A stretch of 64,000 nt of DNA from Bradyrhizobium elkanii WSM2783 (GTDB lineage Bacteria > Pseudomonadota > Alphaproteobacteria > Rhizobiales > Xanthobacteraceae): contig NZ_AXAP01000044.1 of assembly GCF_000472865.1 (NCBI RefSeq), forward strand, positions 1 to 64,000, in the 5' to 3' direction. The notes under the pieces were generated by a model. It saw nothing but the letters and a program-made list of their open reading frames with translations, had not been told where the DNA came from and made no database searches. Made by a program: the position numbers and the translations under genes. Of the stretch, positions 52,060 to 61,290 are shown one piece after another. Position 1 is the first letter of the stretch, and every line of letters begins with the position of its first letter.

Positions 52060-53055
52060 ATGGCTCGCCTGTTCGCCGCAGCGCTGCTTGCATGTCTGAT
52101 GTCGGGGCAGGCATTCGCTGCCGGCCTTGATGCCGCGGCGATCAACAAGGCCGGGTACCGGGCTCGCCCCGCGTCCGAGGAAAAGGCCGACGCGACAATC
52201 ATCAAGGCCCAGGTGCTGCTCGAGCGCGCGCTGTTCTCGCCCGGAGAGATCGACGGCAAGTTTGCCGAGAATACGCGCAAGGCGCTACAGGCGTTCGCGG
52301 AAGCTAAGGGCCTGACGTTCCAAAAGACGCTCACCCCGGAGATCTGGGCAAAGCTGAACGAGACTGCCCAAGGCGACATCATCACGAGCTACACGATCTC
52401 CGAAAAGGATGTGAAAGGACCGTTTATCAGGAGCATTCCCGCCAAGTTGGAGGCGATGAAATCGCTGCCGGCGCTCGGCTACAAGAATGCGCGCGAGGCG
52501 CTTGCGGAGAAATTCCACATGAGCGAGGGGCTGCTGGCCCAGCTCAACCCCGGCAAGAAGTTCGACCGCGCCGGCGAGACCATTCTTGTCGTCAACGGTC
52601 GCGATCCCCAGCTGAAGCTGAACGTGGCGCGGATCGAGGTCGACAAGTCGCGGCAGACCGTCAAGGCCTTCGACGGCGGCGGCGCGCTGGTCGCCTTCTT
52701 TCCGGCAACCGTCGGCAGCGAGGACAAGCCGACGCCGAGCGGCACGCTCAAGGTGATCTCGTCCGACGCCAATCCCTTCTACCGCTACAACCCGGCGTAC
52801 AAGTTCAAGGGCGTGCACGCCAAGCGGCCGTTCGTCATCAAGCCCGGCCCGAACAATCCGGTCGGGCTATATTGGATCGGGCTTTCAGGGGAGGGTTACG
52901 GAATCCATGGTTCGCCTGAACCATCGAAGATCAGCAAATCGGAATCCCACGGCTGCGTCCGTCTGACCAACTGGGACGCAACGCTGCTTGGGACGAGCGT
53001 CAAGAAAGAGACGCCGGTGGATTTTGTCGAGGGCGCGGGGAGCAAGGAGAGCTGA
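52060..53055 (+). CDS. L,D-transpeptidase with peptidoglycan-binding domain
   Basis: Exported cell-wall enzyme (331 aa). Residues 1-21 are a signal peptide (FAAALLACLMSGQAFAAG). Residues 40-100 are a peptidoglycan-binding domain (VLLERALFSPGEIDGKFAENTRKALQAF). The YkuD catalytic domain spans about 185-325, with HGSPEPSKISKSESHGCVRLTNWDA, in which Cys299 is the nucleophile. It makes 3-3 cross-links or attaches proteins to peptidoglycan, and resists beta-lactams other than carbapenems. ATG 52060 has TTGGAGGA 9 bases upstream. It is monocistronic with a possible stress promoter. Confidence 0.93.
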   Translation: MARLFAAALLACLMSGQAFAAGLDAAAINKAGYRARPASEEKADATIIKAQVLLERALFSPGEIDGKFAENTRKALQAFAEAKGLTFQKTLTPEIWAKLNETAQGDIITSYTISEKDVKGPFIRSIPAKLEAMKSLPALGYKNAREALAEKFHMSEGLLAQLNPGKKFDRAGETILVVNGRDPQLKLNVARIEVDKSRQTVKAFDGGGALVAFFPATVGSEDKPTPSGTLKVISSDANPFYRYNPAYKFKGVHAKRPFVIKPGPNNPVGLYWIGLSGEGYGIHGSPEPSKISKSESHGCVRLTNWDATLLGTSVKKETPVDFVEGAGSKES

Positions 53056-53077
53056 CGGGACGGCGGTGCATTCGCCG

Positions 53078-53890
53078 TCACGCGGTCTCGTTATAGTTCA
53101 GCACCATCTCGATCGCCTTGGCGAAGCCGTCATGCTCGTTGCTGTCGGTTACGAACTTCGCCTGGCTCTTGACCTCGTCGCTGGCGTTGCCCATCGCGAA
53201 CTGAACGCCGCTCCTCGCAAACATCGGCAAATCGTTGCGCATGTCGCCGATGGTTGCCACCGCCTCGGTCGGAATGCCCAATCGTTTTGCCATTGCCTCG
53301 ACAAAGGTGCCCTTGTCGTGGCCGGGCGGGGTGACGTCGAGATAATAGGTTTGCGAGCGGACGGCGGTCGCCTCGGTGCCGACGGCCTCTTGCATCGAGC
53401 TTTCGCAGCGCGCGAGCAGCGGGGCGTCGGAAGAGGCGCCGACGATCTTGCAGGCCTGGTCGAGATAGGGCGTGAAATCCGTCACGATGGTCGCCTCGTG
53501 CCTGATGGTGTGCCGCTCGTGCGCGACATATTCGCCGTCGAGATTGGCCGTCAGCCAGCGGTCGTTGGTGAACAGCCAGATGTCGACGCCGAATTCGCGG
53601 AGCAGATCGATGGCCCGCCGCGCGGTCGCCGGCGGGATCAGGTGCTGCTCGATCGGCTTAAGCTGCGGATCGATGATCGAGCTGCCGTTGAAGGCACCGA
53701 CCGGCAGCGTGATCGCCAGCGGCTCGATCAAAAATCCCATGCCGATCGAGGGGCGGCTGGAGACGATGGTGAAGCCGATACCCGCCGCATGCAGCTTGTG
53801 GGCGGCGGCTCGCGCGGCGTCGGTCAAAACCTTGTCCTTGGTCAGCAGCGTACCGTCGACGTCGGAAACGAGCAGGGCGATGCGGGTCAT
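53078..53890 (-). CDS. Cof-type HAD-IIB sugar phosphatase
   Basis: A 270-aa haloacid dehalogenase of the Cof/YbiV class. Motif I is SDVDGTLLTKD (Asp9/Asp11), motif II is VSSRPS, the cap domain spans about 85-190, and motif IV reads ATIGDMRNDLPMFARSGVQFAMGNA. Such enzymes dephosphorylate sugar phosphates or phosphorylated cofactors; the true substrate is unknown. It starts 4 bases after gntK on the same strand and is the last gene of the zwf cluster, which hints at sugar-phosphate housekeeping. Confidence 0.9.
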   Translation of the reverse strand: MTRIALLVSDVDGTLLTKDKVLTDAARAAAHKLHAAGIGFTIVSSRPSIGMGFLIEPLAITLPVGAFNGSSIIDPQLKPIEQHLIPPATARRAIDLLREFGVDIWLFTNDRWLTANLDGEYVAHERHTIRHEATIVTDFTPYLDQACKIVGASSDAPLLARCESSMQEAVGTEATAVRSQTYYLDVTPPGHDKGTFVEAMAKRLGIPTEAVATIGDMRNDLPMFARSGVQFAMGNASDEVKSQAKFVTDSNEHDGFAKAIEMVLNYNETA

Positions 53891-53894
53891 GGGG

Positions 53895-54407
53895 CTACTT
53901 CATTTGGCGGATGATGGCGTCGACGATGGTCTCGATCGTCGCGTCGATCGAGACGGTGATCGGGTGTTCGCTCAGGGCCGGCGGCTCCAGGGTCTGGAAC
54001 TGGCTGGCGAGGAGGCCCGGCGGCATGAAATGGCCCTTGCGATGGGCGAGCCGGCTCGCGATTAGCGCCTCGGTCCCGTCGAGGAAGACGATGCCGACGT
54101 CACTGCGTCCATGCAGGAGGATGTCGCGGTAGGCGCGCTTCAGCGCCGAGCAGGCGACCACCAGGCGCTCGCCGGCCTTGCAGACGCGGTCGATCTCATC
54201 GGCGATTGCCTGCAGCCAGGGGCGGCGATCGTCATCGGTGAGCGGCTGGCCTGCGCTCATTTTCGCGACATTGCTTGCGGGGTGAAAGCGATCACCGTCC
54301 TCGAAACGCCAGCCGAGCCGCCCCGCGAGCGTCTCGCCGATCGTGCTCTTGCCTGAGCCGGAGACGCCCATCACGACGAGGGCGCAGAGGGTTGCCGGAT
54401 CAGCCAC
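53895..54407 (-). CDS. gntK: Gluconokinase
   Basis: A 170-aa P-loop kinase phosphorylating gluconate to 6-phosphogluconate. Walker A is GVSGSGKST, and the family phrase RFEDGDRFHPASNVAKMSAGQPLTDDDRRPWL follows, with ACSALKRAYRD and the lid RLAHRKGHFMPPGLLASQF. It overlaps pgl by 8 bases, so translation is coupled. Its product joins the same pool as that made by zwf and pgl. Confidence 0.94.
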   Translation of the reverse strand: MADPATLCALVVMGVSGSGKSTIGETLAGRLGWRFEDGDRFHPASNVAKMSAGQPLTDDDRRPWLQAIADEIDRVCKAGERLVVACSALKRAYRDILLHGRSDVGIVFLDGTEALIASRLAHRKGHFMPPGLLASQFQTLEPPALSEHPITVSIDATIETIVDAIIRQMK

Positions 54408-55143
54408 TAAAATTCTCCGGCCGCGCCGCCTCGTCGATCAACCAGACCGTCTCGCCAATCGATTGCGCGCGGTTCGCCGGCAGGTTCTCGCCGGCGAAGA
54501 CGCGGGTCAGGATTGCGCGCTTCTCCTTGCCCGCGGCCTCGAACAGCATTTCGCGGCAGCAAGCCAGCGTCGGCAGGGTCAGGCTGACGCGCGGCACGAA
54601 CGGTTCGACATTGGCCTTGGGCACGCCGACCGCCCAATGGTCGATCACCTCGATCGCTGGGTAGTTCGGAAACAGCGAGGCGGTGTGTCCATCCGGCCCG
54701 ACACCCATCAGCACCAGATCGAACAGCGGACGGGCGGCGTCCAGATCTTCCGCGCCGTAGAACGATTTCAGCTCGCGCGCATAGCGCTCCGCCGCTTCAT
54801 CGGGGCTGGCGGCATAGGTCGGGATCGGATGGATGTGGGGGGCGGGCGCGTAGCGATCCAGGAATGTCGCGCGCGCCATCGCCATGTTGTTCCTGGGATC
54901 GTCAGGCGGCACGAAGCGCTCGTCGCCGATGAACCAGTGCACGCGGTCCCACGGGATCCTGGCGCGGTACGGCTCGGTCGCAAGCAACCGGTAGAGCGCT
55001 TTCGGGCTCGATCCGCCGGTCAGGCAGATCGCGATCCGGCCGCTGTTCGTGGCCATCCGCGCCAGCACGCGTTCGGCTGCGGCGTTCGCCAGCGCTGCGG
55101 GATCGGCGACGGTGGTGATCTGGCGGCGGCCGACGGCGGTCAT
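54400..55143 (-). CDS. pgl: 6-phosphogluconolactonase
   Basis: Hydrolyses 6-phosphogluconolactone (247 aa; DevB/SOL type). Motifs are LTGGSSPKALYRLLA near residue 40, WDRVHWFIGDERFVPPDDPRNN and DLVLMGVGPDGHTASLFP. It is placed 2 bases after zwf and overlaps gntK by 8 bases, in the usual order zwf-pgl. Confidence 0.95.
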   Translation of the reverse strand: MTAVGRRQITTVADPAALANAAAERVLARMATNSGRIAICLTGGSSPKALYRLLATEPYRARIPWDRVHWFIGDERFVPPDDPRNNMAMARATFLDRYAPAPHIHPIPTYAASPDEAAERYARELKSFYGAEDLDAARPLFDLVLMGVGPDGHTASLFPNYPAIEVIDHWAVGVPKANVEPFVPRVSLTLPTLACCREMLFEAAGKEKRAILTRVFAGENLPANRAQSIGETVWLIDEAARPENFSG

Positions 55144-55145
55144 GG

Positions 55146-56657
55146 TCAGCCGAGCTTTCGCCAGCTACGGCCGTCGCGGGTCAGAAGCGCGTTGGCGGCC
55201 TCAGGACCCTCGCAGCCGGCCTTGTAGGGCTGCAGGCCGGCGCCGCCAGCCTTCTTCCAGGCATCGAGGAAGGGTTGCACGGCCTGCCAGCCGGCCTCGA
55301 CGCTGTCGGCGCGCTGGAACAGGATGTTGTCGCCGATCATGCAGTCATAGATCAGCGTCTCATAGCCGGTGGACGGCTCGGCCTTGAAGTAATCCTTGTA
55401 GCGGAACTTCATCTCGACGCCGTCGATGTTGATGGTCGGGCCGGGAACCTTGGTGTTGAACTGCAGCTCGATGCCCTCGGTCGGCTCGGTCGAGATCACG
55501 AGGTAGTTCTGCGAGAGCTGGTCGATCGGCGTGTCGCGGAACATTGCGAACGGCGCCTGCTTGAACTTGATGGCGATCTCGGTGCGCTTGGCGGCTAGGG
55601 CCTTGCCGGTGCGCAGATAGAACGGCACGCCGGCCCAGCGCCAATTGTCGATGATCAGCTTGAGCGCGGCATAGGTCTCGGTGGCGCTGCCGGGCTTGAC
55701 GTCCGTGGTCTTGCAATAGTCCTCGATCACGGTGTCGCCGATCTTGCCGCCGCGATACTGCCCCCGCACCGAATTGTGCAGCGCTTCCTCTTCGCTCTGG
55801 ATCTGGATCGCGGCCAGCACATTGGCCTTCTCGGTGCGCACCGAATGCGCGTCAAAGCGGATCGGCGGCTCCATTGCGACCAGCGACATCAGTTGGAACA
55901 GATGGTTCGGCACCATGTCGCGCAGCGCGCCAGTCGAATCATAGAAGCTGCCGCGATGGCCGACGCCGAGCTTCTCATCGACGGTGATCTGCACATGATC
56001 GATATGGTTGCGATTCCAGATCGGCTCGAACATGCCGTTGGCAAAGCGCAGCACCAGGATGTTCTGGACGGTTTCCTTGCCGAGGTAGTGATCGATCCGG
56101 TAGATCTGATGCTCGTCGACCAGCTTCAGCAACTCGGTATTGAGGTGCCTTGCCGAGTCAAGGTCTGTACCGAACGGCTTTTCGATCACGATCCGCCGCC
56201 AATAGCCGTTTTCGGCCAGCATGCCCGTGCGGGCTAATTGCTTGGTGATCGGCAGGAAGGCGCCCGGCGGAGTGGCCAAATAGAACAGCCGGTTGCCGCC
56301 GGTGCCGCGCGCCGCTTCCCGTTCCTTGAGTTCGCTCGCCATCCTGTCGAAGGAGGCGGGATCCTTCGGGTCGGCTTCGACCGCGGTCACGCATTCGAAG
56401 AGGCGTTTGGCGACGGTCTCATCCACCGGACGGGTCGCGAACTGGCGCAATCCCTTCATCAGGCTCGCGTTCAATTCCTCGTTCGACATGCCGCCGCGGG
56501 CGACGCCGACGATGCAGAATCTGTCGGGCAACAGATTGGTCGCGGCGAGATTATAGAGGGCAGGGATCACCAGCCGGTGCGCGAGGTCGCCTGTGACGCC
56601 GAAGATGATGAAGGAGCAAGGGTCGGGTTTCTTTTGCGCGTGACCGTTCGTCATCAT
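55146..56657 (-). CDS. zwf: Glucose-6-phosphate 1-dehydrogenase
   Basis: Oxidises glucose-6-phosphate to the lactone, giving NADPH (503 aa). The dinucleotide loop is FGVTGDLAHR; the active-site signature is RIDHYLGKETVQN (Lys) and RIVIEKPFGTDL precedes it. ATG 56657 (MMTNGHAQ), with GGGAAGG upstream, is preferred; the next codon is also ATG. The frame remains open to 56780, but that part overlaps gnd. It is 10 bases after gnd and the third gene of the leftward cluster. Confidence 0.97.
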   Translation of the reverse strand: MMTNGHAQKKPDPCSFIIFGVTGDLAHRLVIPALYNLAATNLLPDRFCIVGVARGGMSNEELNASLMKGLRQFATRPVDETVAKRLFECVTAVEADPKDPASFDRMASELKEREAARGTGGNRLFYLATPPGAFLPITKQLARTGMLAENGYWRRIVIEKPFGTDLDSARHLNTELLKLVDEHQIYRIDHYLGKETVQNILVLRFANGMFEPIWNRNHIDHVQITVDEKLGVGHRGSFYDSTGALRDMVPNHLFQLMSLVAMEPPIRFDAHSVRTEKANVLAAIQIQSEEEALHNSVRGQYRGGKIGDTVIEDYCKTTDVKPGSATETYAALKLIIDNWRWAGVPFYLRTGKALAAKRTEIAIKFKQAPFAMFRDTPIDQLSQNYLVISTEPTEGIELQFNTKVPGPTINIDGVEMKFRYKDYFKAEPSTGYETLIYDCMIGDNILFQRADSVEAGWQAVQPFLDAWKKAGGAGLQPYKAGCEGPEAANALLTRDGRSWRKLG

Positions 56658-56667
56658 TAGGCCTTCC

Positions 56668-57660
56668 CTAGCTCTTCTTCGCGCTTTGTGGCGGCTCCCG
56701 GTGGCCGCCGAAACCGGCGCGCATGGCGGAGAGGATCTTCTCGGCGAAGGTGTGGTCCTTGCGCGAGCGGAAGCGGGCAAACAGCGCCGCCGTCAGCACT
56801 TCCGCGGGCACCGCCTCGTCGATCGCGGCATTGACGGTCCAGCGGCCTTCGCCGGAATCCTCGACGAAGCCGGAATAATTATCGAGGGTGGCGTTCTCGG
56901 CGAGCGCGATGGCGGTGAGATCGAGCAGCCAGGACGGGATCACGCTGCCGCGGCGCCAGACCTCGGCTATATCGGCGATCTCGAGATCGAAGCGGTGATC
57001 CGGCGGGAGCGCCTCGCTGCTCGCATTCTTGAGGATGTCGAAGCCCTCGGCATAGGCCTGCATCAGGCCGTATTCGATGCCGTTATGGATCATCTTGACG
57101 AAATGCCCGGCGCCGACCGGGCCGGCATGGATGTAGCCCTGCTCGATACGGGGATCGCGGCCCTCGCGGTGCGGCGTGCGCGGAATGTCGCCGAGGCCGG
57201 GTGCAAGCGCGCTGAAGATCGGGTCGAGCCGGTCGACGACGGATTTCTCGCCGCCGATCATCATGCAGTAGCCGCGCTCGATGCCCCAGATGCCGCCGGA
57301 GGTGCCGACGTCGACATAGTTCAGGCCGCGCTCCTTCAGCGCCTTGCCGCGGCGGACGTCGTCCTGCCAGAACGTGTTGCCGCCGTCGATGATGGTATCG
57401 CCCGGCTGCATCAGCTTGGACAGCGCCTCGATTGTCGCCTCGGTGATCTTGCCGGCCGGCAGCATCACCCAGGCGGTGCGCGGCTGCTCCAGCTTGAGCA
57501 CGAATTCCTCTAGCGAGGCGGAGCCTAAGGCATCGTCGGCGGCGAGCGCGGCGACCGCCTTCGGATCCTTGTCGTAGACCACGGCGGTATGGCCGTGGGC
57601 CATCAGCCGGCGGACGATGTTGCCACCCATCCGCCCCAAGCCGATCATGCCGAGCTGCAT
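56668..57660 (-). CDS. gnd: 6-phosphogluconate dehydrogenase, short NAD-type
   Basis: Oxidative decarboxylation of 6-phosphogluconate to ribulose-5-phosphate. At 330 aa it is the short form (GntZ/GndA type), often NAD-preferring, not the ~470-aa NADP form. N-terminal loop GLGRMGGNIVRRL with an acidic/Lys pair YDKD after strand 2; substrate motif VDVGTSGGIWGIERGY; catalytic Lys in GAGHFVKMIHNGIEYG. With tal-pgi upstream and zwf, pgl and gntK downstream it completes the oxidative pentose phosphate branch. Confidence 0.94.
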   Translation of the reverse strand: MQLGMIGLGRMGGNIVRRLMAHGHTAVVYDKDPKAVAALAADDALGSASLEEFVLKLEQPRTAWVMLPAGKITEATIEALSKLMQPGDTIIDGGNTFWQDDVRRGKALKERGLNYVDVGTSGGIWGIERGYCMMIGGEKSVVDRLDPIFSALAPGLGDIPRTPHREGRDPRIEQGYIHAGPVGAGHFVKMIHNGIEYGLMQAYAEGFDILKNASSEALPPDHRFDLEIADIAEVWRRGSVIPSWLLDLTAIALAENATLDNYSGFVEDSGEGRWTVNAAIDEAVPAEVLTAALFARFRSRKDHTFAEKILSAMRAGFGGHREPPQSAKKS

Positions 57661-57682
57661 GTTCTCATGTCCTTGACTGTTG

Positions 57683-57727
57683 CGCGTGATCCGAGAACCG
57701 GTGTCCGGTTTTTCGGGACCATGCTCT
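57683..57727. repeat. Partial GAGCATGATC-type repeat between tal-pgi and gnd
   Basis: GCGTGATCCGAGAACCGG followed by TGTCCGGTTTTTCGGGACCATGCTC is a degenerate relative of the element at 50077-50150. It fills most of the 65-bp spacer and its right edge touches the stop codon of tal-pgi. Confidence 0.55.
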
Positions 57728-60572
57728 AGTTGAGGGCTTCGTTAAGTGCGGCGTCCAGCGTGGCTAGCGCCGGGCCGAGTCCGCCCTTGAGATGGACGCG
57801 CAGCGCGCGCCGGCCGCGTTCGGTCAAGACGTCGAAATCGCCGCGCGCCTGCGCCGCCTTGATGACGCCGAAGCTCGCCTTCCGGCCTGGCACCGGCAGG
57901 TCCGCAGCATCATCGGCGGTGATCTGCAGGAACACGCCGCTGTCGGGGCCGCCCTTGTAGGCCTGGCCGGTCGAGTGCAGGAAGCGCGGTCCGAACTCGG
58001 CGCAGGTGGCGAGATGCTTGCCGTCGCGCACGGCAAGCCGCATTTTTTGCAGCGCGTCGATGAACGCTTTGTCGCGTTCGATATAGGCGAGCAGGGCGAC
58101 ATAGTCGCCGCGGTGCGAGCGCGACAAATGCGCCTTGAGCCATGAGCCGAGAGTGCCGTCGGCGCCGGCCTTGCGCAGCTCGGCGGCGTTGTGGGCGTCA
58201 GTGTAGAGGTCGGCCTCGGCGGTGGAGACCACCGGCTGTTCGGCTGGCAGTGATCCGGTCTTTTCGAAGGCTGCGGTCAATTCGCGCGTCTTGATCTTGG
58301 CCGCCTCGACATCCGGCTGGTTGAACGGGTTGATGCCGAGCACCGAGCCTGCGACCGCCGTCGCGATCTCGAAGCGGAAGAACTCCTGGCCGATATGGTC
58401 GGTCGACGGCAGCACGATGCGGGCCACGGGATGGCCGGCCTGCTCCAGCGCGTCCAGCCGGGCGTCATGCTCGGCGTCGTCCTCGCCCTCGGTGCGGAGG
58501 TCGATGAAGAAGCGGTCGTCGCCGTAGGCAGCCGGCTCGGCCAGCGTCTCGCCGTCAATTGGGATCAGGCCCTTGCCGTCCTTGCCGGTGGATTCCGCGA
58601 TCAACTGCTCGGCCCAGGCGCCGAAATCGGCAATCTTCCTGGACGAGGTGATCGTCACCTTGTCGCGGCCTTCGAGGCCGGCGAGCCCCATCGCGAGCCC
58701 GAGCTGCACGCCCGGGTTCTCGTGCGGCGGCACGTCGGCGCCGCAGGAGCGCACCATCGACAGCGTATGCTTGATCAGGCTGCGGACATTGATGCCGGCG
58801 GCTGCCGCCGGCACCAGGCCGAAGGGGGAGAGCACCGAGTAGCGGCCGCCGATCGTGGGCTCGCCGTAGAAGATGCGGGCAAAACCCTGCCGCTTCGCCG
58901 TCTTCTCCAGCGACGAGCCGGGATCGGTCACTGCGATGAAGCGGTGGCCGGCCTTGGCGGCGCCGATCGTCTTGGAGACGCGGTCGAAGAAATAGTCCTT
59001 CATCACGTTCGGCTCGGTGGTGCCGCCGGATTTGCTGGAGACGATGAACAGCGTCTTCGAGATATCGACCGCTGCTTCCATCGCCCGCACCTGCGCCGGG
59101 TCGGTGGAATCGAGCACGTGCAGCTTGGGGAAGCCGCTCTTGTTGGCGAAGGTCTCCGCCAGCACCTCCGGCCCCAGGCTGGAGCCGCCCATGCCGAGCA
59201 CGACCGCGTCGGTGAATTTCTGGCCCTTCACGCGCTCGGCGAAATCCTCGTAGTCGGCGATGTCGGCCTTCGCCGGGCTGGTCAGCCAGCCCAGCCATTT
59301 GTCCTCATCCTCGCCGGTCCAGACCGATTTGTCCTTCTGCCAAAGCCGGCGGACCTTGGCCGAGGCACGCCATTCCTCGGTATTCTCTTCGATTGCCTTG
59401 GCAAGCTCGCCGCCGACCTTGAGCTTCTGGCCGTCGATGCCGGTGCCGAGCGAGGTGGCGCGCTTGAACGCCACGGCGCCATAGAGCTTGTCGGCGGCAT
59501 CGGCGAACAGCCTGACGCCGTCCTTGACCAGTTCGGCGGTGATCGCGTCCAGCGAGATCCCGGATTTTTCCAGTTCATCGAGCACGCGCCGCGCGTCCTC
59601 GATGTTCTCCTCGAGGCTGTCGCGCACCTTGCCATGGTCGCGGAAGGCGTCGAGCGTTGCCGGCGGCACGGTGTTGACCGTGTCAGGGCCGATCAGCTCC
59701 TCGACGTACAGGACGTCGCTGTAGTCCTTGTTCTTGGTGCCGGTCGAGGCCCACAGCAGCCGCTGCGGCTTTGCCCCCTTAGCCGCCAGCTTGTCCCAGC
59801 GCGGACCGGCGAAGATCCGCTTGTAATCCTGGTACGCCAGCTTGGCGTTGGCGATCGCGACCTTGCCCTTCAGCGACGCCAGCCGCTCCTTCTCGGTGGG
59901 ATCGTTGGCCTTCGCGATCTTGTCGTCGAGCTGCTTGTCGACGGCGGTGTCGATGCGGCTGACGAAGAAGCTCGCCACGCTTGCAATGTGCGAGGGGTCG
60001 CCGCCGCCGGCGACGTACTTCTCCAGGCCCTTCAGATAGGCCTCGGCGACCTCGAGATAGACCTTTTGCGAGAACAGGAGCGTGATGTTGATGCTGATGC
60101 CTTCGCCGATCAGGTGCTCGATCGCGGGCAGGCCTTCCGGCGTCGCCGGCACCTTCACCATCAGGTTCTTGCGCCGAACCTCCTTCCAGAGCCGCCGCGC
60201 TTCGGCGATGGTGCCCCTGGTGTCCATCGCCAGATAGGGCGACACTTCGAGGCTGACGAAGCCGTCCTTGCCGTCGAGCTGGTCATAGACCGGACGCAGC
60301 ACGTCGGCGGCGTGCTGGATGTCCGTGATGGCGAGATGCTCGAACAGTTCGGCGACCGGGCGATCGCCCTTCTTCAGCGCATGGCCGATCGCCCCGTCAT
60401 ATTCGTCCGAGCTGCCGATCGCCTTCTCGAAGATCGAGGGGTTGGAGGTGACGCCTTTGACGCCGTCCTCGTCGATCAGCTGCTTGAGGTCGCCTTTGGC
60501 GACGAAGCCGCGGGCCAGGAAGTCCAGCCAAACCGATTGGCCGTGGTTTTCGAGTGTTTTGACGGGGTTCAT
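57726..60572 (-). CDS. tal-pgi: Bifunctional transaldolase/glucose-6-phosphate isomerase
   Basis: A 948-aa fusion. Residues 1-370 are a transaldolase of the short TalB/TalC-like type: VTSNPSIFEKAIG, Schiff-base Lys in NLMVKVPATPEGLPAIE, then FFVSRIDTAVDK. Residues about 390-948 are phosphoglucose isomerase: VVLGMGGSSLGPEVLA, SSKSGGTTEPNVMKDYF and the Gly-rich sugar-phosphate region. This tal-pgi fusion is known in Bradyrhizobium, Gluconobacter and some others. The start is ATG 60572 (MNPVKTLENHG); the longer open frame from 60704 is not transaldolase-like. It is the first gene of the leftward cluster. Confidence 0.96.
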   Translation of the reverse strand: MNPVKTLENHGQSVWLDFLARGFVAKGDLKQLIDEDGVKGVTSNPSIFEKAIGSSDEYDGAIGHALKKGDRPVAELFEHLAITDIQHAADVLRPVYDQLDGKDGFVSLEVSPYLAMDTRGTIAEARRLWKEVRRKNLMVKVPATPEGLPAIEHLIGEGISINITLLFSQKVYLEVAEAYLKGLEKYVAGGGDPSHIASVASFFVSRIDTAVDKQLDDKIAKANDPTEKERLASLKGKVAIANAKLAYQDYKRIFAGPRWDKLAAKGAKPQRLLWASTGTKNKDYSDVLYVEELIGPDTVNTVPPATLDAFRDHGKVRDSLEENIEDARRVLDELEKSGISLDAITAELVKDGVRLFADAADKLYGAVAFKRATSLGTGIDGQKLKVGGELAKAIEENTEEWRASAKVRRLWQKDKSVWTGEDEDKWLGWLTSPAKADIADYEDFAERVKGQKFTDAVVLGMGGSSLGPEVLAETFANKSGFPKLHVLDSTDPAQVRAMEAAVDISKTLFIVSSKSGGTTEPNVMKDYFFDRVSKTIGAAKAGHRFIAVTDPGSSLEKTAKRQGFARIFYGEPTIGGRYSVLSPFGLVPAAAAGINVRSLIKHTLSMVRSCGADVPPHENPGVQLGLAMGLAGLEGRDKVTITSSRKIADFGAWAEQLIAESTGKDGKGLIPIDGETLAEPAAYGDDRFFIDLRTEGEDDAEHDARLDALEQAGHPVARIVLPSTDHIGQEFFRFEIATAVAGSVLGINPFNQPDVEAAKIKTRELTAAFEKTGSLPAEQPVVSTAEADLYTDAHNAAELRKAGADGTLGSWLKAHLSRSHRGDYVALLAYIERDKAFIDALQKMRLAVRDGKHLATCAEFGPRFLHSTGQAYKGGPDSGVFLQITADDAADLPVPGRKASFGVIKAAQARGDFDVLTERGRRALRVHLKGGLGPALATLDAALNEALN

Positions 60573-60783
60573 GATGCCTGTTTCTGCTCGATCGGGTCGG
60601 TGGACGGGTTCCCCAGCAGCTTTCTGGGGCGAGACCGGATTGTCAACACGGGGCGGAAAGGGCTGCCAAAAATGAATATGCGCATCAAAAAGAGACAACT
60701 CCACCCTGACAGGTTCGATCCCTCGGATTTGATCCGATGCAACCGCGAACTCTGAACAATTTTATGACGGTGCAGTGCACTGT

Positions 60784-61230
60784 TCACGGCCTGAGATACA
60801 GGAAGCCCCGCGACTGCAGCTCGGCGAGGCGGACGACGCCGCCCTCGTCGGCGACCACGAAGCCGGGGAGGAGCTCCTTCAGGCTGACATTCTGCGATTT
60901 CATGGTGTTGCCGCAGGCGGCAAGCTCGACGCCATCCCTGGAAAACTGCTGGACGCGCCGCGACAGGTCGGGATTGGCGGAGGCTGCGTGGAACGCGCGC
61001 AGCGCCGGCCCGTGGACTACGAGGGCAATGGTCACATTCTCGGGTCCGCCGACGCCGTCGAAATGGTTCTGGATGTTGCCGAGCACAAAGTCGACCTTTT
61101 CGAGGTCGCTCAGGTGATAGACTACCTTGAGGTTGGCGGGAGGAGATGCCTCGGTGACGGCGTGGGCGCGTGAGCCGGCTAGGGCGCCTAAAGTCGTAAG
61201 CGCGCCGGCTAAGATGCTGCGGCGATGCAT
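60784..61230 (-). CDS. DsrE/DsrF-like exported protein
   Basis: A 148-aa protein from ATG 61230 (MHRRSILAGALTTLGALAGSRAHA), a signal peptide with an RR pair that may be Tat-like. The mature part (LKVVYHLSDLEKVDFVLGNIQNHFDG ... VTIALVVHGPALRAF ... VQQFSRDGVELAACGNTMKSQNV) fits the DsrE-like sulfur-relay fold, with the Cys in ELAACGNTM at the usual conserved position. Periplasmic DsrE-like proteins occur near sulfur and redox genes; the role here is unknown. It lies 211 bases upstream of tal-pgi, probably separate. Confidence 0.82.
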   Translation of the reverse strand: MHRRSILAGALTTLGALAGSRAHAVTEASPPANLKVVYHLSDLEKVDFVLGNIQNHFDGVGGPENVTIALVVHGPALRAFHAASANPDLSRRVQQFSRDGVELAACGNTMKSQNVSLKELLPGFVVADEGGVVRLAELQSRGFLYLRP

Positions 61231-61290
61231 GGCACCCTCCCTCAATTGAGTTGGCTGGCCGACGAGCGTATTATCCACTTCGCGAGCGTA

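Noticed and set aside
60573..60704. N-terminal extension of tal-pgi reading LFDAHIHFWQPF, like the start of an amidohydrolase
   Set aside because: It is only about 44 codons, has no ribosome site, and the transaldolase begins normally at ATG 60572; the likeness is short enough to be chance.
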